Shown piece by piece: positions 1 to 13,141 of a stretch of 64,000 bases of DNA; position 1 is the first letter of the stretch, and each line of letters opens with the position of its first letter. Position numbers and translations under genes: made by a program. This DNA is from Volvariella volvacea V23 (taxonomy: Eukaryota > Basidiomycota > Agaricomycetes > Agaricales > Pluteaceae): contig KB722736.1 of the NCBI GenBank assembly GCA_000349905.1, forward strand, positions 2,678,754 through 2,742,753, read 5' to 3'. The notes beneath the pieces were generated by a model that saw nothing but the letters and a program-made list of their open reading frames with translations, was not told where the DNA came from and searched no databases.

Positions 1-66
1 TGCCGGCGACACTCAACACCAGTCTCATACACTCATCCGGTCACCTCGCCCTCTGCTGGTCTCTGC

Positions 67-3000
67 ATGGAGGAGGATACCTTTTCTCAGCAAGTACCTC
101 AGCGCGCCAGCACTCCGATTGCGACATCCTCAGAAACACCCGCCAACGCTGTTACGCATCCTGGTGATCACGAATCCGCAACTACTCTAACTGCGGTCGA
201 CCCATTAGCTGACGACCAAGATGCCCACGTGCCGATTGATAGACCACAAGCACAGGAGACGGGGGAGGCACTAGATGAGGCTCCTCCTCGCGAAATCCCA
301 GCTGAGGGTTCCACTCCTGCCATGGATTCTACACCTTTGGAGCCGGAAGACGAAGGTAATCCAAGCCGGAATAGCACGACATCCGCACCAACGGTGCCCC
401 CAACTCCTCCAGAGAAAGACTCCAAACGCGCAAGTGTAACATCAGTGAATGACATATTCTCCCCCAGTTCAGTCACTATCGGGTTGCCTCACAACAGTCA
501 GCTTTTCCCCCCAGCTCCTTCTCCAGCTCCTACGGATACAAGTCACAGACGGTCTATGACACTGTCCAAAGGAAACAGTGTTTCCATCGTCTTAATCTCA
601 ACTGCCCTCGAGACCATAGCTGGATCTAAAGAAGCAAAACGCGTTGCACCGCTCCGTGAAAGCACGCAGAAGGCCTTGGAGTTGGTGCGATCTGGTTTAG
701 GTGGGGACAAACCGCACGAAATATTCGAGCCCCTTCGACTTGCTTGTGAGACGAAGAATGAGAAGCTTATGATTGCCAGCTTAGACTGCATATCCAAATT
801 AATAGCCTATTCATTCTTCGCCGAATCATCTTCAAACACTGCTCCCTCCCTCTCCTCACCTCCGCCATCGCCTCGTCCATCTGTGCGTGCTTCTTTGGGT
901 AGTGCGCCACAAGAAAATACGCCACAGCCATCCCTGGTTGACCTTGTCGTCCATACAATTACTGCCTGCCATACGGAAGCCACCCCCGAAGCCGTTTCCT
1001 TGCAGATAGTGAAGGCACTACTAGCACTCGTACTTTCTCCTACGATATTTGTACATCATTCCTCACTTCTTAAGGCCGTTCGAACAGTATACAACGTGTT
1101 CCTCCTCAGCACGGACCCCGTCAACCAGACCGTCGCACAGGGGGGATTAACGCAAATGGTTCACCATATCTTCACCCGTTGCAAGGTTGGTGTTCGCCCT
1201 GTGGAGGCAGATCCGCTACCCTCTCGATCTCTAAGCTCTCAGACCCCATCAGTAACTGATGAGGTGCCAAGCGAACCGGATAACCCACCCTCACCTGCTG
1301 CCACCACTTCAACCACAACACGAGAGGTAGAGCATGAGGTGCAGGAAACCAGCCCCGAAAGTCACAAAGGCACAACAGAGAATGGAAAGGTAGAGGTGCA
1401 CTCATTGCCGGAGAGTGCGATTCCCGTGTCATCTACATCCTCGTATGTGTGATCTCATCCGATCAGGCTGTCGTACTGATCATTTGTAGACAATCTGCTC
1501 CTATAGAAGGAGCTGAACAGGCTCAATCAGTGCATTCAATGACACAAAATGACTTATTCATCAAGGATGCATTTCTGGTGTTTAGAGCACTCTGCAAGCT
1601 CACGATGAAACCCCTCAATAGTGAGAGGTATGCTAGTGGTATCGATGCATGTCACCTTGCTTACTTCTCATCAGTGAGCGTGACCTCAAATCTCATGCCA
1701 TGCGCTCTAAGCTGCTGTCTCTTCACCTTGTCCTAACGGTTCTAAACTCGTACATGCCATTATTCATCGACCCTTATGCAATCATCTACTCCAGCTCTTC
1801 AAACGAGGCAAACACGTTTATTGAAGCTATTAACCAATATCTCTGCTTGTGCCTTAGTCGTAACGCTGTCAGCCCCATCCCCCAAGTCTTTGAGATTAGT
1901 GTTGAGATTTTTTGGCGCGTGTTAGCTGGCATGCGTACTAAACTCAAGGTATATGCAACCTAAACCACAACACCCGGGCATTTCTGACCATCATTCAGAA
2001 AGAGATCGAGGTTCTCTTACACGAGATCTTCATTCCTATTCTGGAGATGAGGACCTCCACACTCAAACAAAAGGCTGTCATCCTTGGTATGCTCTCTCGG
2101 CTGTGCCAGGATCCTCAGGCTTTGGTTGAACTCTATCTCAATTACGATTGTGATAGTGAGGCAGCTGATAACATATACGAGCAGTTCGTACTTTTCGAGT
2201 CCTTGTGTTGCCTTCTACTGATCCTTCTTAGTCTTATGAACATAATATCAAAAATCGGCACGACTCAAGTTACTGCACCTAATCAACCCAAGACTGGTGA
2301 ACCTACAAGTCCTTCTTTAACCTCGACAACTAAGGCATCGTCTACTGTTCCTCCATCTCTTAGTACTACTGCTCTCTCTGTTCCTGGGTCAATGGACACC
2401 TCAACAATGGGTACCTCAGAACCGCAGCTGCGACGACAGGGATTGGAGTGTCTGGTTGCTGTATTACGTTCCTTGGTTGCGTGGGGTACTGCACCTGGAA
2501 GGGCTGCCGAGGATGCAACCACTACAACGACTCCAACTGGTGATGGAGATCGGCGGGATTCCGCCGCACCATCTGACGCCGTATCCGATAGGCTATCCGT
2601 GAGTGGAGCTAGTGTGGACACCCTAAGACAGCCCATACCGGACGTTATCGATGATCCCAGCAGGTTCGAGAGTGCAAAGCAGAAGAAAACGACTTTACTG
2701 GAAGGAATTAAGAAATTTAACTTCAAGCCCAAACGGGTAGGTTTGATATTGGGAGAAATTAAATTGATCCTTACTCAGCTCGCAGGGCATCCAATTCCTG
2801 CTGGATAGCGGCCTTATCAAAAGCAAGTCGCCAGATGACATCGCGCAGTTCTTGCTCACTACAGATGGTTTGAATAAGGCCATGATTGGAGAGTTCCTTG
2901 GCGAGGGGTAAGTTGCCAGCTGGATGCTGACGTATCTCATTGGAAACCATTTTATTAGAGACGAAGAAAATATTGCTGTAATGCATGCCTTTGTTGATCG

Positions 3001-6000
3001 CTTGGACTTCAAGGACCTGAACTTCGTCGATGCCCTCAGAATATTCCTTCAGTCTTTCCGTCTACCAGGAGAGGCTCAGAAAATCGATCGGTTTATGCTA
3101 AAGTTTGCAGACAGGTACATAGCAGGGAATCCCAGAGCATTTGCCAACGCGGGTTAGCTGTTTATTATCTTGAGATAGCCTTATAGCTAATAATTCCTAC
3201 AGATACCGCTTACGTCCTCGCCTACTCGGTGATTATGCTAAATACGGATGCCCATAATCCCCAAGTGAAAAAGCGAATGACGAAAGCAGACTTCATCAAG
3301 AATAATAGTGGGATTAACGATAACAATGATCTCCCTGAAGAGTTCTTATCCGAGATCTATGACGACATCGTTAACAATGAGATTAGGATGAAGGATGAAG
3401 TTGAAGCAGGAAGTCTGGTTCCTACTTCTGGTGTTAGCCTGGCAACTGCGCTGGCGAATGTCGGTCGTGATTTGCAACGAGAGGCATACATGACCCAATC
3501 CCATGGCATGGCCAGCAAAACGGAGGTCAGTCATTCTTCGATGGGATCCTGTTCTCCCTTCACGCACGCTTTCTAGGCATTATTCCGAACTTTGATGCGC
3601 TCACAGCGCAAAGGTTCCAAAAGTGGCGACCAATTCTTTAGTGCATCTCATTTTGTGCACGTCAAGCCCATGTTTGAAGTCGCCTGGATACCATTTTTAG
3701 CTGGAATATCCGGACCTTTGCAGGATACAGATGATCTTGAAGTCGTGGAGCTCTGTTTGGATGGTTTCAAGAGCGCCATACGAATCGTCTGTCATTTTGA
3801 TCTAGAGCTACAACGAAATGCGTTTGTGACAACTCTTGCAAAATTCACATTTCTCAACAACCTTGGTGAGATGAAGACAAAAAACATGGAGGCAATAAAA
3901 ACGCTGCTTGACGTTGCTGTAACGGAAGGCAACAACCTCAAGGGTTCGTGGCATGAGGTTTTGACTTGTGTCAGCCAACTAGAACGGATGCAGCTTATTA
4001 GCAGCGGCGTGGAAGTCCCGGATTCGGGAAAGAAAGGGTGTGTCGTACTCGCTAGTAAACACGAGTAACTGACACAAACATGCTGCAGACGCTCAAGAAA
4101 GCTTCCAAATGAGGAACTCGCAAATGAAAGCCGGTCAACACACATAACCGTTGCTGCTGATATGGTGTTCTCATTGAGTCATTTCCTATCTGGTGTAGGT
4201 CGCTGCCTTTCCCTCTGGCCTTGTTGTCTCCTCATAAAGATTGGATGGTTAGACTGCCATTGTCGATTTCGTTCAGGCCCTGAGCGACGTATCCTGGTCG
4301 GAAATTCAATCATCTGGTCTGTCCCAACAGCCGCGGCTTTTCAGTCTTCAGAAGTTGGTTGAGATATCCTATTATAATATGAACCGAATTAGGCTTGAGT
4401 GGTCTAATTTATGGGATATTCTTGGAGAGCATTTCAATCAGGTACGGCCCTTAACTATGCAGTGTGCCATCCACAGTTTAAACATATACACTTCAGGTTT
4501 GCTGCCACAACAACCCTCATGTCGGATTCTTCGCCCTGGATTCATTACGCCAATTAGCGATGAGATTTTTAGAAAAGGAAGAGCTGCCACACTTTAAGTT
4601 CCAAAAGGATTTCCTAAAGCCTTTTGAATATACGATGATTCATAATCAGAATCCAGAAGTCCGAGATATGGTATGGACATCTAACTCATGCCGAGTTCCT
4701 GGTAACATGTTTGATAGGTTTTGCAATGCCTCCAACAAATGATTCAAGCTCGATTTCAAAATATGCGCTCTGGTTGGAGGACAATGTTTGGTGTATTCTC
4801 TGCAGCATCCAGAGTACCCACAGGTATGCCCCTCGGTTTCCTAGGGATCGTTCTTACCTTTCTCTAGAGAAAATCGCCAACTCTGCCTTTGAGATTGTGA
4901 CGAGACTTAACAAGGACCATTTTGCCGCAGTTGTGCATCACGGAGCATTTGCTGATCTAACTGTTTGCATCACTGAATTTTGCAAGGTCAGTAAATATCA
5001 AAAAATAAGCCTATTGGCGATCGCGATGCTTCGTGGGGTTATTCCTGTGATGCTTGAAAGTCCGGAATGCGGCCTTGGTGCGAGTAGTGGCAACGACAAC
5101 TCCGTGGATGATGCAATGATTAGGTATTGGTTCCCGGTCTTATTCGGGTTCTACGATATCATTATGAATGGTGAAGACTTGGAGGTTCGACGCTTGTATG
5201 TCTGTAACTGGCATCACACCTATCGTAGACGCTCATCCCGCTGACAGGGCATTGGACTCACTATTCTCTACATTAAAGACGTATGGAAAGACGTACCCCA
5301 TAGAATTTTGGGATACAGTCTGCCAGGAATTGTTATTCCCAATCTTCGCTGTCCTTAAATCCAGCCAAGACCTTTCACGCTTCAGCACCCAGGAAGATAT
5401 GAGCGTATGGCTCTCAACAACCATGATTCAGGCATTACGCGACCTTATCGACCTTTATACCTTCTATTTCGACATCCTAGAACGCTTCCTCGATGGCCTA
5501 CTCGACCTTTTATGTGTTTGCATTTGCCAAGGTTAGTTTCCTTGCTTTCATACAGCCCCAATACTAATCTTCGTAGAGAACGACACGCTTGCTCGGATCG
5601 GCACTTCTTGCCTACAGCAACTTTTAGAGAAGAACGTGGCAAAATTAAGCCCCACTCGATGGGAGCGTGTCACGACCACATTCGTCAAGCTGTTCAGAAC
5701 AACAACACCTCATCAATTATTTGACGAGAGTCTTCGCGTGGAAGTCGAGGGCTCTGCAGAGTCAACTGACAACGCAGGTACGGTTCAAGGGATTTCTTTG
5801 TTCTATTCTTTCTCTAAGGTCCATCTCAGATGCCAACGGTCAAGCCATACTACCTGCACCCCTGTCCCCCAACAGTGAACAGCCCAGAGCTGACGCGACG
5901 ACAACCTTGAATGATAGACGAAGGGTATTTCGTCAAATTATAATCAAATGCGTCTTGCAGTTATTGCTCATTGAGACGACTAATGACCTACTTCGTAATA

Positions 6001-6693
6001 CGGAAGTCTACCAAACCATTCCTCCAGACCAGTTACTGAGGTTAATGGGCGTCCTTGATCATAGCTATCAGTTTGCACGGATGTTCAACGAAGATAAGGA
6101 TCTCCGCACGGGCCTATGGAAAGTTGGTACGTGCGATCTCTCCATCAACGGCAACACCTAATCCTTCTACGTAGGCTTCATGAAGCATCTCCCCAATCTT
6201 TTAAAGCAGGAGTCAAGTAGTGCCTCGACCTTGGTTCACATCTTACTTCAGATGTATTACGACCCCAGGCAAGAACATCAAATGGCTCGGCCTCAGATCG
6301 CAGAGCGTCTACTTCCGTGCGTGCAAGACATGCAGCAGATTATTGGAATTAACACAACCACTATAGGCTTGGGCTTGGGGTTCTGCAAGACTATAACAAA
6401 TTGCGCGCTGATACACAAGGGAAAAACATTGCTGCGTGGACACCTGTGGTGGCCGAAATCTTGGATGGATTCTGCCGTTTCGACGACAAGGCCGTAAGTA
6501 TTTCCTTGGTGAGGCGATCCTAAACGTCGTCTCAAAGACTATTTAGTTCGCTCGTTATCTACCAGCTATATACCCACATGCGACAGATATACTGTCTAGG
6601 GACGTCGCTGCAGAGGTGCGCCAGCCCCTAAAAACTTATTTTGTACGGGTAGGACTTGCACAAAGGATTACGGATAAATCCTCCGTGATGTAA
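67..6693 (+). CDS. SEC7: Sec7/BIG-family Arf guanine-nucleotide exchange factor
   Basis: This large Golgi Arf1 activator loads GTP on Arf to drive coat recruitment at the trans-Golgi. The N-terminal ~460 residues begin in a Ser/Pro/Thr-rich tail, then enter the DCB region. The HUS box follows, with YLNYDCD near 2135. The catalytic Sec7 domain spans about 2700-3400: it carries the glutamic-finger motif [12 protein letters not shown] (3053-3088) and the conserved [14 protein letters not shown] stretch (3241-3282). Downstream HDS helical repeats run to the end. At least a dozen short introns are needed. The last one ends at 6546, after which an exon closes with TAA at 6691-6693. The ATG at 67 is the first in frame, only 66 bp into the window, so its promoter is largely outside. 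The total of about 1,900 residues is normal for fungal Sec7. It converges on the Sla1 gene with a 90 bp gap. The family call is very secure; some exon borders are inferred. Confidence 0.95.
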
Positions 6694-6782
6694 TTCCGGA
6701 CGGTTGTAGGATATCTGTCATTGTATGGTAACTAGGGTAATACAGCGTATTCTGGCGGAAGAAAGAAACTTAGATCATGCTA

Positions 6783-9700
6783 TTAGTGTTGAAATCCCAT
6801 GTATCCTCCTTGATATGGTTGTCCCCAACCAGTAGGTTGAGCCGTAAGCGCTGGATGAAGGTTATTAGTTTGGCACGGTGTCAAGTCGCTGATTCACTTA
6901 CGATTCGTTCTGAGTGCATTGTATCTATCTATAGTTGCACGATTGCATGATTTAAACAGAGTGGATAATTTCGATATTACATACCTGCTGACTGCGGTGT
7001 TGAGGGGTCGTTCTCAGTTGCGAATGTCCCAGACTTCATCTGGGCAAATACATTGGCAGGTGATGTGTTTGTCGTGTTCTGTGTATTGGGGAGAGGTGGA
7101 ACAGGCGAGGGGAGTATAGTGTTGTTCAAAGGAGGATTAATGCTCGTGAATTCTAGGGATAAAACATGTCACTCATGATGACACCCTTGCTAAACATAAG
7201 AACTTACGAGGCTGAATTGGATTGAATGTTCCTGGACCCTGAAAGACAGAACCACTACCAAACGGTGAGCCCGTAGGCTGGCTCAACAGTGGTTGCGTGT
7301 TGGGAATAGGTGGAGGGGGTTGAGATAGGAAAGCTGGCTGCGACGGTACCGGAGGAGGGGCCTGGAACGGGGATATCGTTGGCGGTGCAGGTCGAGCTGG
7401 GACAAATCCACTGAATCCGGTTTGCGTTGGTATCAGAGGTTGTAGCAAAGCCTGATTGGCTGGAACTGGTGCAAATGGACCTCGTGGGCCATTGTATTGT
7501 TGTGAAGGAGATCCTGGCAGCAAACCAGATTGTTGATTCTGGATATGCTGGCCCATAGAAAGAGGGGAGGCACTCATACCAAGTCCAGCTTGGTAGCTGG
7601 CCACTGCAAGAGGTGAGGCTACTGGCACGCCAGGAGCAGGAGATGGAACAGAATTAGGTGTCCCTGGACTTGTGTTGGGTGCACTGCTATTCTTGCGCAG
7701 TTCACTCAATCGAGCCAGTTGGTCAAAGATATCTGACTCTGTGGTCTTGGCCAATTGTGTCGAGGACGTGTTAGGTGCTGGCGCGGTGGGCGCTTGGGCG
7801 GTTGCTTGAGCCGGTGCGGTGGATGGTGTTGATGGTTTAGGTGGAATAGAAGCCTCAGGCTGCGTGGACGCAGGGGCAGCTGGCGTCGTTTGAGTCGAGG
7901 CTGCAGCAGGAGGAGCAGAGCCAGTACGTAAGGTAGAGGGAGAATTTGCTGGAGGGGAGGCACTGCTAGGTGTGGGCTTGGTTGAGCTGGGACGATTAGT
8001 CCAAGCATCATCATCGAAACCACTCGTGCTTGGTAGAGCAGAACTGGACCGAGGAGGCGGCTGCACACCGTTTGGTATCGGTTGAGACTTGACAGGGCTC
8101 TGAAGCTGAGGAGAGGATGTTCGTTGTATCTGTTCGGAGGCAGTTGTAAGGGCATTGATGTCCACATTTGCAGGTAGCGACTTGGTTGGCTGGGGTCTTC
8201 CTCGACGAGGATTCTTGAGAACACCGCCTGGACCTGCGAACAAATTTGGAGCTGGGTTCTTGCCTGCATACTCTTTCGCTTGCAGTTGTCTTGCAAGCTC
8301 TGCATCTTGGAGAATCTGAGCCTCCACAGCTGCGTTGGGTTTTTGCAAGTTGTCTGTTGGCTTGCGTTTTTCAATTGCCTTCATAACACGTATGATGTCT
8401 CCCTCCCTTAGTCCCAAGGATCGCATGGTGCTTTCAGTGATGTCGGGAAGGAGTGACTCGTCGATCTTATCCCTTTCAAAGGACGCCGCATAACGCGTGC
8501 AATCGTCCACATCACAACCAGCAGACAGAAAGAAATCGAACCAGTCGATTTGAGGAGCCTTCTTTGTGGCAGCGGCAGCCTTCTTGACAGCCGCCTGACG
8601 CTGAGCCAATGGGACATCATCATCCGACGTACGACGCGCGGGGGTGGGTGGTTGTGCTGATTTTTTCCCCAGTCTTTCGACATATCGCAGATCATCCGTA
8701 GACATCTTCTCCGAAGGTACTTCCACAATCACGCCATTAGTTTTATGCAGCCTAAGCTTGCCGTTGTTCCAACCCAGGAAGGCTGCATCCACCCGAAATT
8801 GACCGCTGCGATCGTGCCACGTACGGACTTGATCAGGCGGGGGTCCTAAAGAATATTAGAAAGTAGGTGAATTATCATCAGCAGAGTAACATACCATCTT
8901 TCTCTTTCGTCGAGGACGAGGGCTTCTTATCCTTGTCGGAAGTTGGTGCATCGGGACGCCTATTACAGTATCAGGAGGTGACGGACGTGATACAAGTGAG
9001 AATGCGCACTGTGTAGGCGGTGGTGAGGAAACCTTTGGGACTGCTGCTGCTGCTGCTGCTGCTACTGCAGCCTTCTTGCGCTCTTGTTCCGCGGCGGCTT
9101 TTTTGGCCTTCTCTTGGGCCTCCGCCTTCTTCCGTTCCTTTTCCTGTTCCCTTTCGTGCTCCAGCTTCTTCTGCCTCTCCGCCTCCATTCTCTCTTGTTC
9201 GGCAAGTGCCAGTGCACTCTGCTCTTCGTCATTCGGGTCGGGTTTACTATTGCTGGAACTGCCCCTCTCGGTGTTGCTAGATGCCTGAAACGGGGATCAA
9301 TTGAGAGTTTCATGAAGGGACATTTACTAACATCGAGATATGACGCAGGAACAACACCCTCCAAACCCCGAGCGTTCCGGCATTTCCACCATTCGTCGCC
9401 ATCTTTCTCGAGTACGACAAGCCTTTCTCCCTCTTTAACAGTAAGTTCGTCATCGCCATCGGCTGTGAAGTCATATAATGCAACTGCAGTTTCTGTATCT
9501 GCTGAACTCCGAGAAGCACCCTGTGATGGTTCTTGATCAGATTCCTGGTATTCGTCCTCGCTATCGACTTCTCGCGGTGGAATAATATCCGGCTCGGCTT
9601 GAGAGAAATGCACAGATGGTTTCTTCGATGTGCTGCGGGGCGTTTCTTGAGGCAGGGTTGATGGCCCTGGCTTCGTTGAAAGAGATTTTGATGACGCTAG

Positions 9701-10662
9701 TTTGGAGGCTATTTCTTCTGCTATATCCTTTGATCCAGCATTGAAATGAAGGCTAATTGCATTTGCTCCACCAATATCAATGTGAACGTGCTTCGACTTC
9801 TCGATGCTGACATTCTCAACATCGCTTGTCTGCCATTTCTGTACGGGAGTCTAGGAAATTCCGCAGTTTAGCGTTATCAAATCACGACTGCGCGAGACCT
9901 ACCTTATCCGCTTCACTAGCAAAAAAGACCGCCCCATTGCCCACACCCAAGGTACCCTTCTTCTTCTTGCCCTTTTTGTCGACTTCAGATACGGCCCACG
10001 TCTTTATGTCGTCGGCATTGACTTTGGTGGATGCAACGAGGTCAGCGGGATCGCTATACGAGGGTCTTGGTGGCTTGACGAGATGAGCAGTGAAATAGTA
10101 TTGAGTGATGTGTGCTTACTGAAGGTGGGACAACTATCTGGGGCGCTGGCGCAGTTTGCTGGTTTTGGTCAAAGACCTCGACATAATTCCCGGGGACGTA
10201 GCCTGCCTTACTGCCATCCTTCGCTTGGACGAGAATCCACTCTTCTTCCGTGTCAAATACAAGCAGGACTTCGTCTTCCTTGATGCTAAGTTCTCCGGGG
10301 GCAGTAGCATCATAATCGTAGAGTGCCTTTACTACGGACTTGTGTTCCGCCTGGTTTACAGAACATGAGAGGCAGGGAGATGGGGGATATCTGTCGGGAC
10401 AGACCTGTTCAACATATGCTGCGGGAACCAATCCAACTGGGCCATCTTCCTGTTGGGACTCGGCTTTGACCTTGACCTTCCACCAGCTAGTGCACTTTAA
10501 TTAAAAGCGCTGAAAGGAGTGGGAAAACACGAACTCGTCGTCTGTCCGTTCCTTGAGAAAGAGAAGTTGGTCTTCCTTGATAGCGATTTCGTCGTCGGAT
10601 TGTGGCTGGTAGTCGTATGAGGCCTTTAGGATAGCGAGGTAATGCTCAGGGATCGGGGGCAT
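6783..10662 (-). CDS. SLA1: Actin-patch endocytic adaptor Sla1
   Basis: Sla1 links clathrin-mediated endocytosis cargo and Arp2/3 regulators at cortical actin patches. Three SH3 domains are visible: one beginning MPPIPEHYLAILKASYDYQ at the start, a second with KALYDYDATAPGELSI (about 10330), and a third with ALYDFTADGDDELTVKEG (about 9480). After a charged, Ala-rich linker comes SHD1 (DAAFLGWNNGKLRLHKTNG, near 8790). The SAM-like SHD2 follows (DWFDFFLSAGCDVDDCTRYA, near 8540). The C-terminal third is Pro/Gln/Ser-rich with QPTG-like repeats. The last exons read NVFAQMKSGTFA (about 7040) and QPTGWGQPYQGGYMGFQH, stopping with TAA at 6783-6785. The domain order matches yeast Sla1. The ATG at 10662 is chosen because it lies just before the first SH3. 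A (CTG)7 tract encodes poly-Ala in the linker. Confidence 0.95.
9041..9063. repeat. (CTG)n trinucleotide microsatellite inside SLA1
   Basis: Seven perfect CTG units plus a partial one. Read on the minus strand they are GCA-type codons giving a poly-Ala run in the charged linker between the third SH3 and SHD1 of Sla1. A length-variable site is expected; the repeat stays in frame. Confidence 0.9.
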
Positions 10663-10967
10663 GATGAAATGGCAGAGGGAGGGGGAAGAGAGGAGACAGG
10701 TTATGGAGGGTGAAGACAATCAAGGAGCATATTTGCAGTGTGTTTACCCGAATGATGCTCAGGTGTGGCATTACAAACCGGGCTGCTTATATTTCGAGAT
10801 AATCCTCGTCGAGCGACAGGAGTTGTATATTGTCGGGTTGATACAAGATCAAAATACTATCCGCCCAGCCCTGCGGCTTTGGAAATTGACTATGTTCGTG
10901 TGTATGGCCAGAAGATGTAGAAACTGATTGCTGTGTTTGTACTCATAACACCTTGTCCTCCTCCCTC

Positions 10968-13012
10968 ATGAGCAAGCTCAACGCAGGCGCTTTCGAGTTC
11001 GTCCCCGGACGACCTTTCGTCCTCCCCCAGCAACAATCCTCTCAGCATCCCCCAGCTCCGCTCGAACGTCCATCCCAAACGGAAGCCCCCGCCCCGCCTC
11101 CTACAATCTCTCTCAACATCAGCGGCTCCAAACCAGCATCGGCATCAGTCCAAGCACCAGTACCAGCACCAGCACCAGTGCTGACACCCGCTGCAGCTAA
11201 GCCTGCACCTTCCCCTGCTCAATCATCAACACCACAGCCCAAATCTGCACCCAAAAACAACTTCTCCCTAGAACGATCAAAAACTGATACCGCGGCCGTT
11301 GCACAGGAAGTTACTGCAGTGGCAGATCAATCCATTCTGAAAGATCTATACGGAGACAGTGAGTGGATAGCAATCTCTCTTGGCCCCTGAGCCCTGATTT
11401 GATGGTCGTGCCTGAAGTCAAGGAACATCTCAATATCGTTTTCATCGGTCATGTTGATGCCGGCAAGAGCACTATGGGTGGAAACCTACTCTTCATGACC
11501 GGAATGGTCGACAAGCGAACCATGGAGAAATATGAGCGCGAAGCCAAGGAGGCCGGACGTGAAAGTTGGTACCTGAGTTGGGCTCTCGATTCAACACCCC
11601 AGGAGCGCGCCAAAGGCAAAACTGTTGAAGTCGGCCGTGCATACTTCGAGACAGGCAATAGGCGCTATACCATCCTAGATGCCCCAGGACACAAGACATT
11701 CGTACCATCTATGATTTCCGGCGCTGCCCAGGCCGACGTTGCTATTCTCGTTATCTCTGCACGAAAAGGCGAATTTGAAACAGGTTTTGAGCGTGGTGGG
11801 CAAACCCGTGAGCATATCATGCTGGTAAAGACCGCCGGCGTCTCCAAGCTCATCATCGCCATTAATAAAATGGACGAACCAACTGTAAACTGGGACAAGT
11901 CCCGGTACGATGAAATAAAGGAGAAACTGACACCATTTGCCAAGGCTGCTGGCTTCAACCCCAAAACAGACATCACTTTTCTGCCTGTCTCAGCTTTCAC
12001 GGGTGCAAACTTGAAAGATAGAGTGTCCAAGTCTGTCTGCTCGTGGTGGGAGTACGTGGTCCTTCCATTCACAATAATATTCACCTTCTGACAAGTGTTA
12101 GTGGTCCTTCCTTCCTGGAGCATCTTGACAAGATGCCAATGGTAGACCGTAAAATCAATGCTCCCCTGATGATGCCCATTTCCGAAAAGTATAAGGATAT
12201 GGGCACTATTATTGTGGGCAAAATCGAATCAGGCCATCTTGTGAAGGGTGATTCGCTGGTTCTAATGCCTAACAAGATGCCGGTCGAAATCGCTGCCATA
12301 TATAACGAAATGGAAGACGAGATTGGAAAAGGCCTGTGCGGTGACAACGTCCGGATTCGAATTCGCGGGGTCGAGGACGAAGACATCAGTCCTGGATTCG
12401 TCCTTACCAGCCCGCTAAAACCTGTCCACGCTGTTCGTCAATTTGAGGCCCAATTAGCCATCCTTGAACACAAGAATATCATCTGTGCTGGTTACTCAGC
12501 CGTGATGCATATTCACACCCTTTCTGAAGAAGTCACACTGACGGCAAGTGCCTGCCTGTCTCGCTCGTGCTGTTTTACTCATAAACTTTCAGGCTCTGCT
12601 GCATTACTTCGACAAGGCCACAGGTCGCAAATCCAAGAAGCCCCCTCAATTTGCTAAAAAGGGTATATATGATTGTTACGAGGTGTGCTGATCCTAACGA
12701 AAATTCCAAGGCCAGAAAATTGTCGCCTTGATTGAAGCCACCGCCCCGGTCTGTGTCGAGCGTTTTGCAGATTACCCTCAGCTCGGCCGTTTTACCCTTC
12801 GTGATGAAGGTACGTGACCAACCTCGTAGAATTAGACCAATCCACCTGAGCAACTGTGTAGGGAGAACTGTAGCAATCGGAAAGGTCAGTTACCTCACGC
12901 GTGATATCTTTTAGCGGCAACTAAGAGTATTTAGATTACAAAGCTCGTCGAAGGGTTGACACAAGTCGATGAGGCAGCAGAAGGTGTGGCCAACCTTCAC
13001 GTATCTGCCTAA
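10968..13012 (+). CDS. SUP35: Translation release factor eRF3 (Sup35) GTPase
   Basis: eRF3 is the GTPase partner of eRF1 in stop-codon recognition. The protein opens with MSKLNAGAFEFVPG, which fits the PAM2 consensus for binding the MLLE domain of poly(A)-binding protein. A Pro/Ala-rich linker of about 130 residues follows. The EF-1alpha-like GTPase domain then shows GHVDAGKS (G1, about 11446), DAPGHK (G3, about 11680) and NKMD (G4, about 11865). Domains II and III follow, ending ITKLVEGLTQVDEA near 12940-12980 with TAA at 13010-13012. At least four short introns are needed. The ATG at 10968 is the first ATG in frame. The N-terminus lacks the Q/N-rich oligopeptide repeats of the yeast prion domain. 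HBS1 is the nearest alternative, but the PAM2 motif and the GTPase sequence favour eRF3. Confidence 0.93.
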
Positions 13013-13141
13013 GTGCGGCGTAAGATATGTGCGCAGCTGGTGTAGCATTACTGTACTATTTCAATGTAGAGGTGTTTATGCGTGTGCGCAAACTTGTCCA
13101 ATCAGGAGCCTGTGAGAAATCATCACCACCTTGTTTTACTC

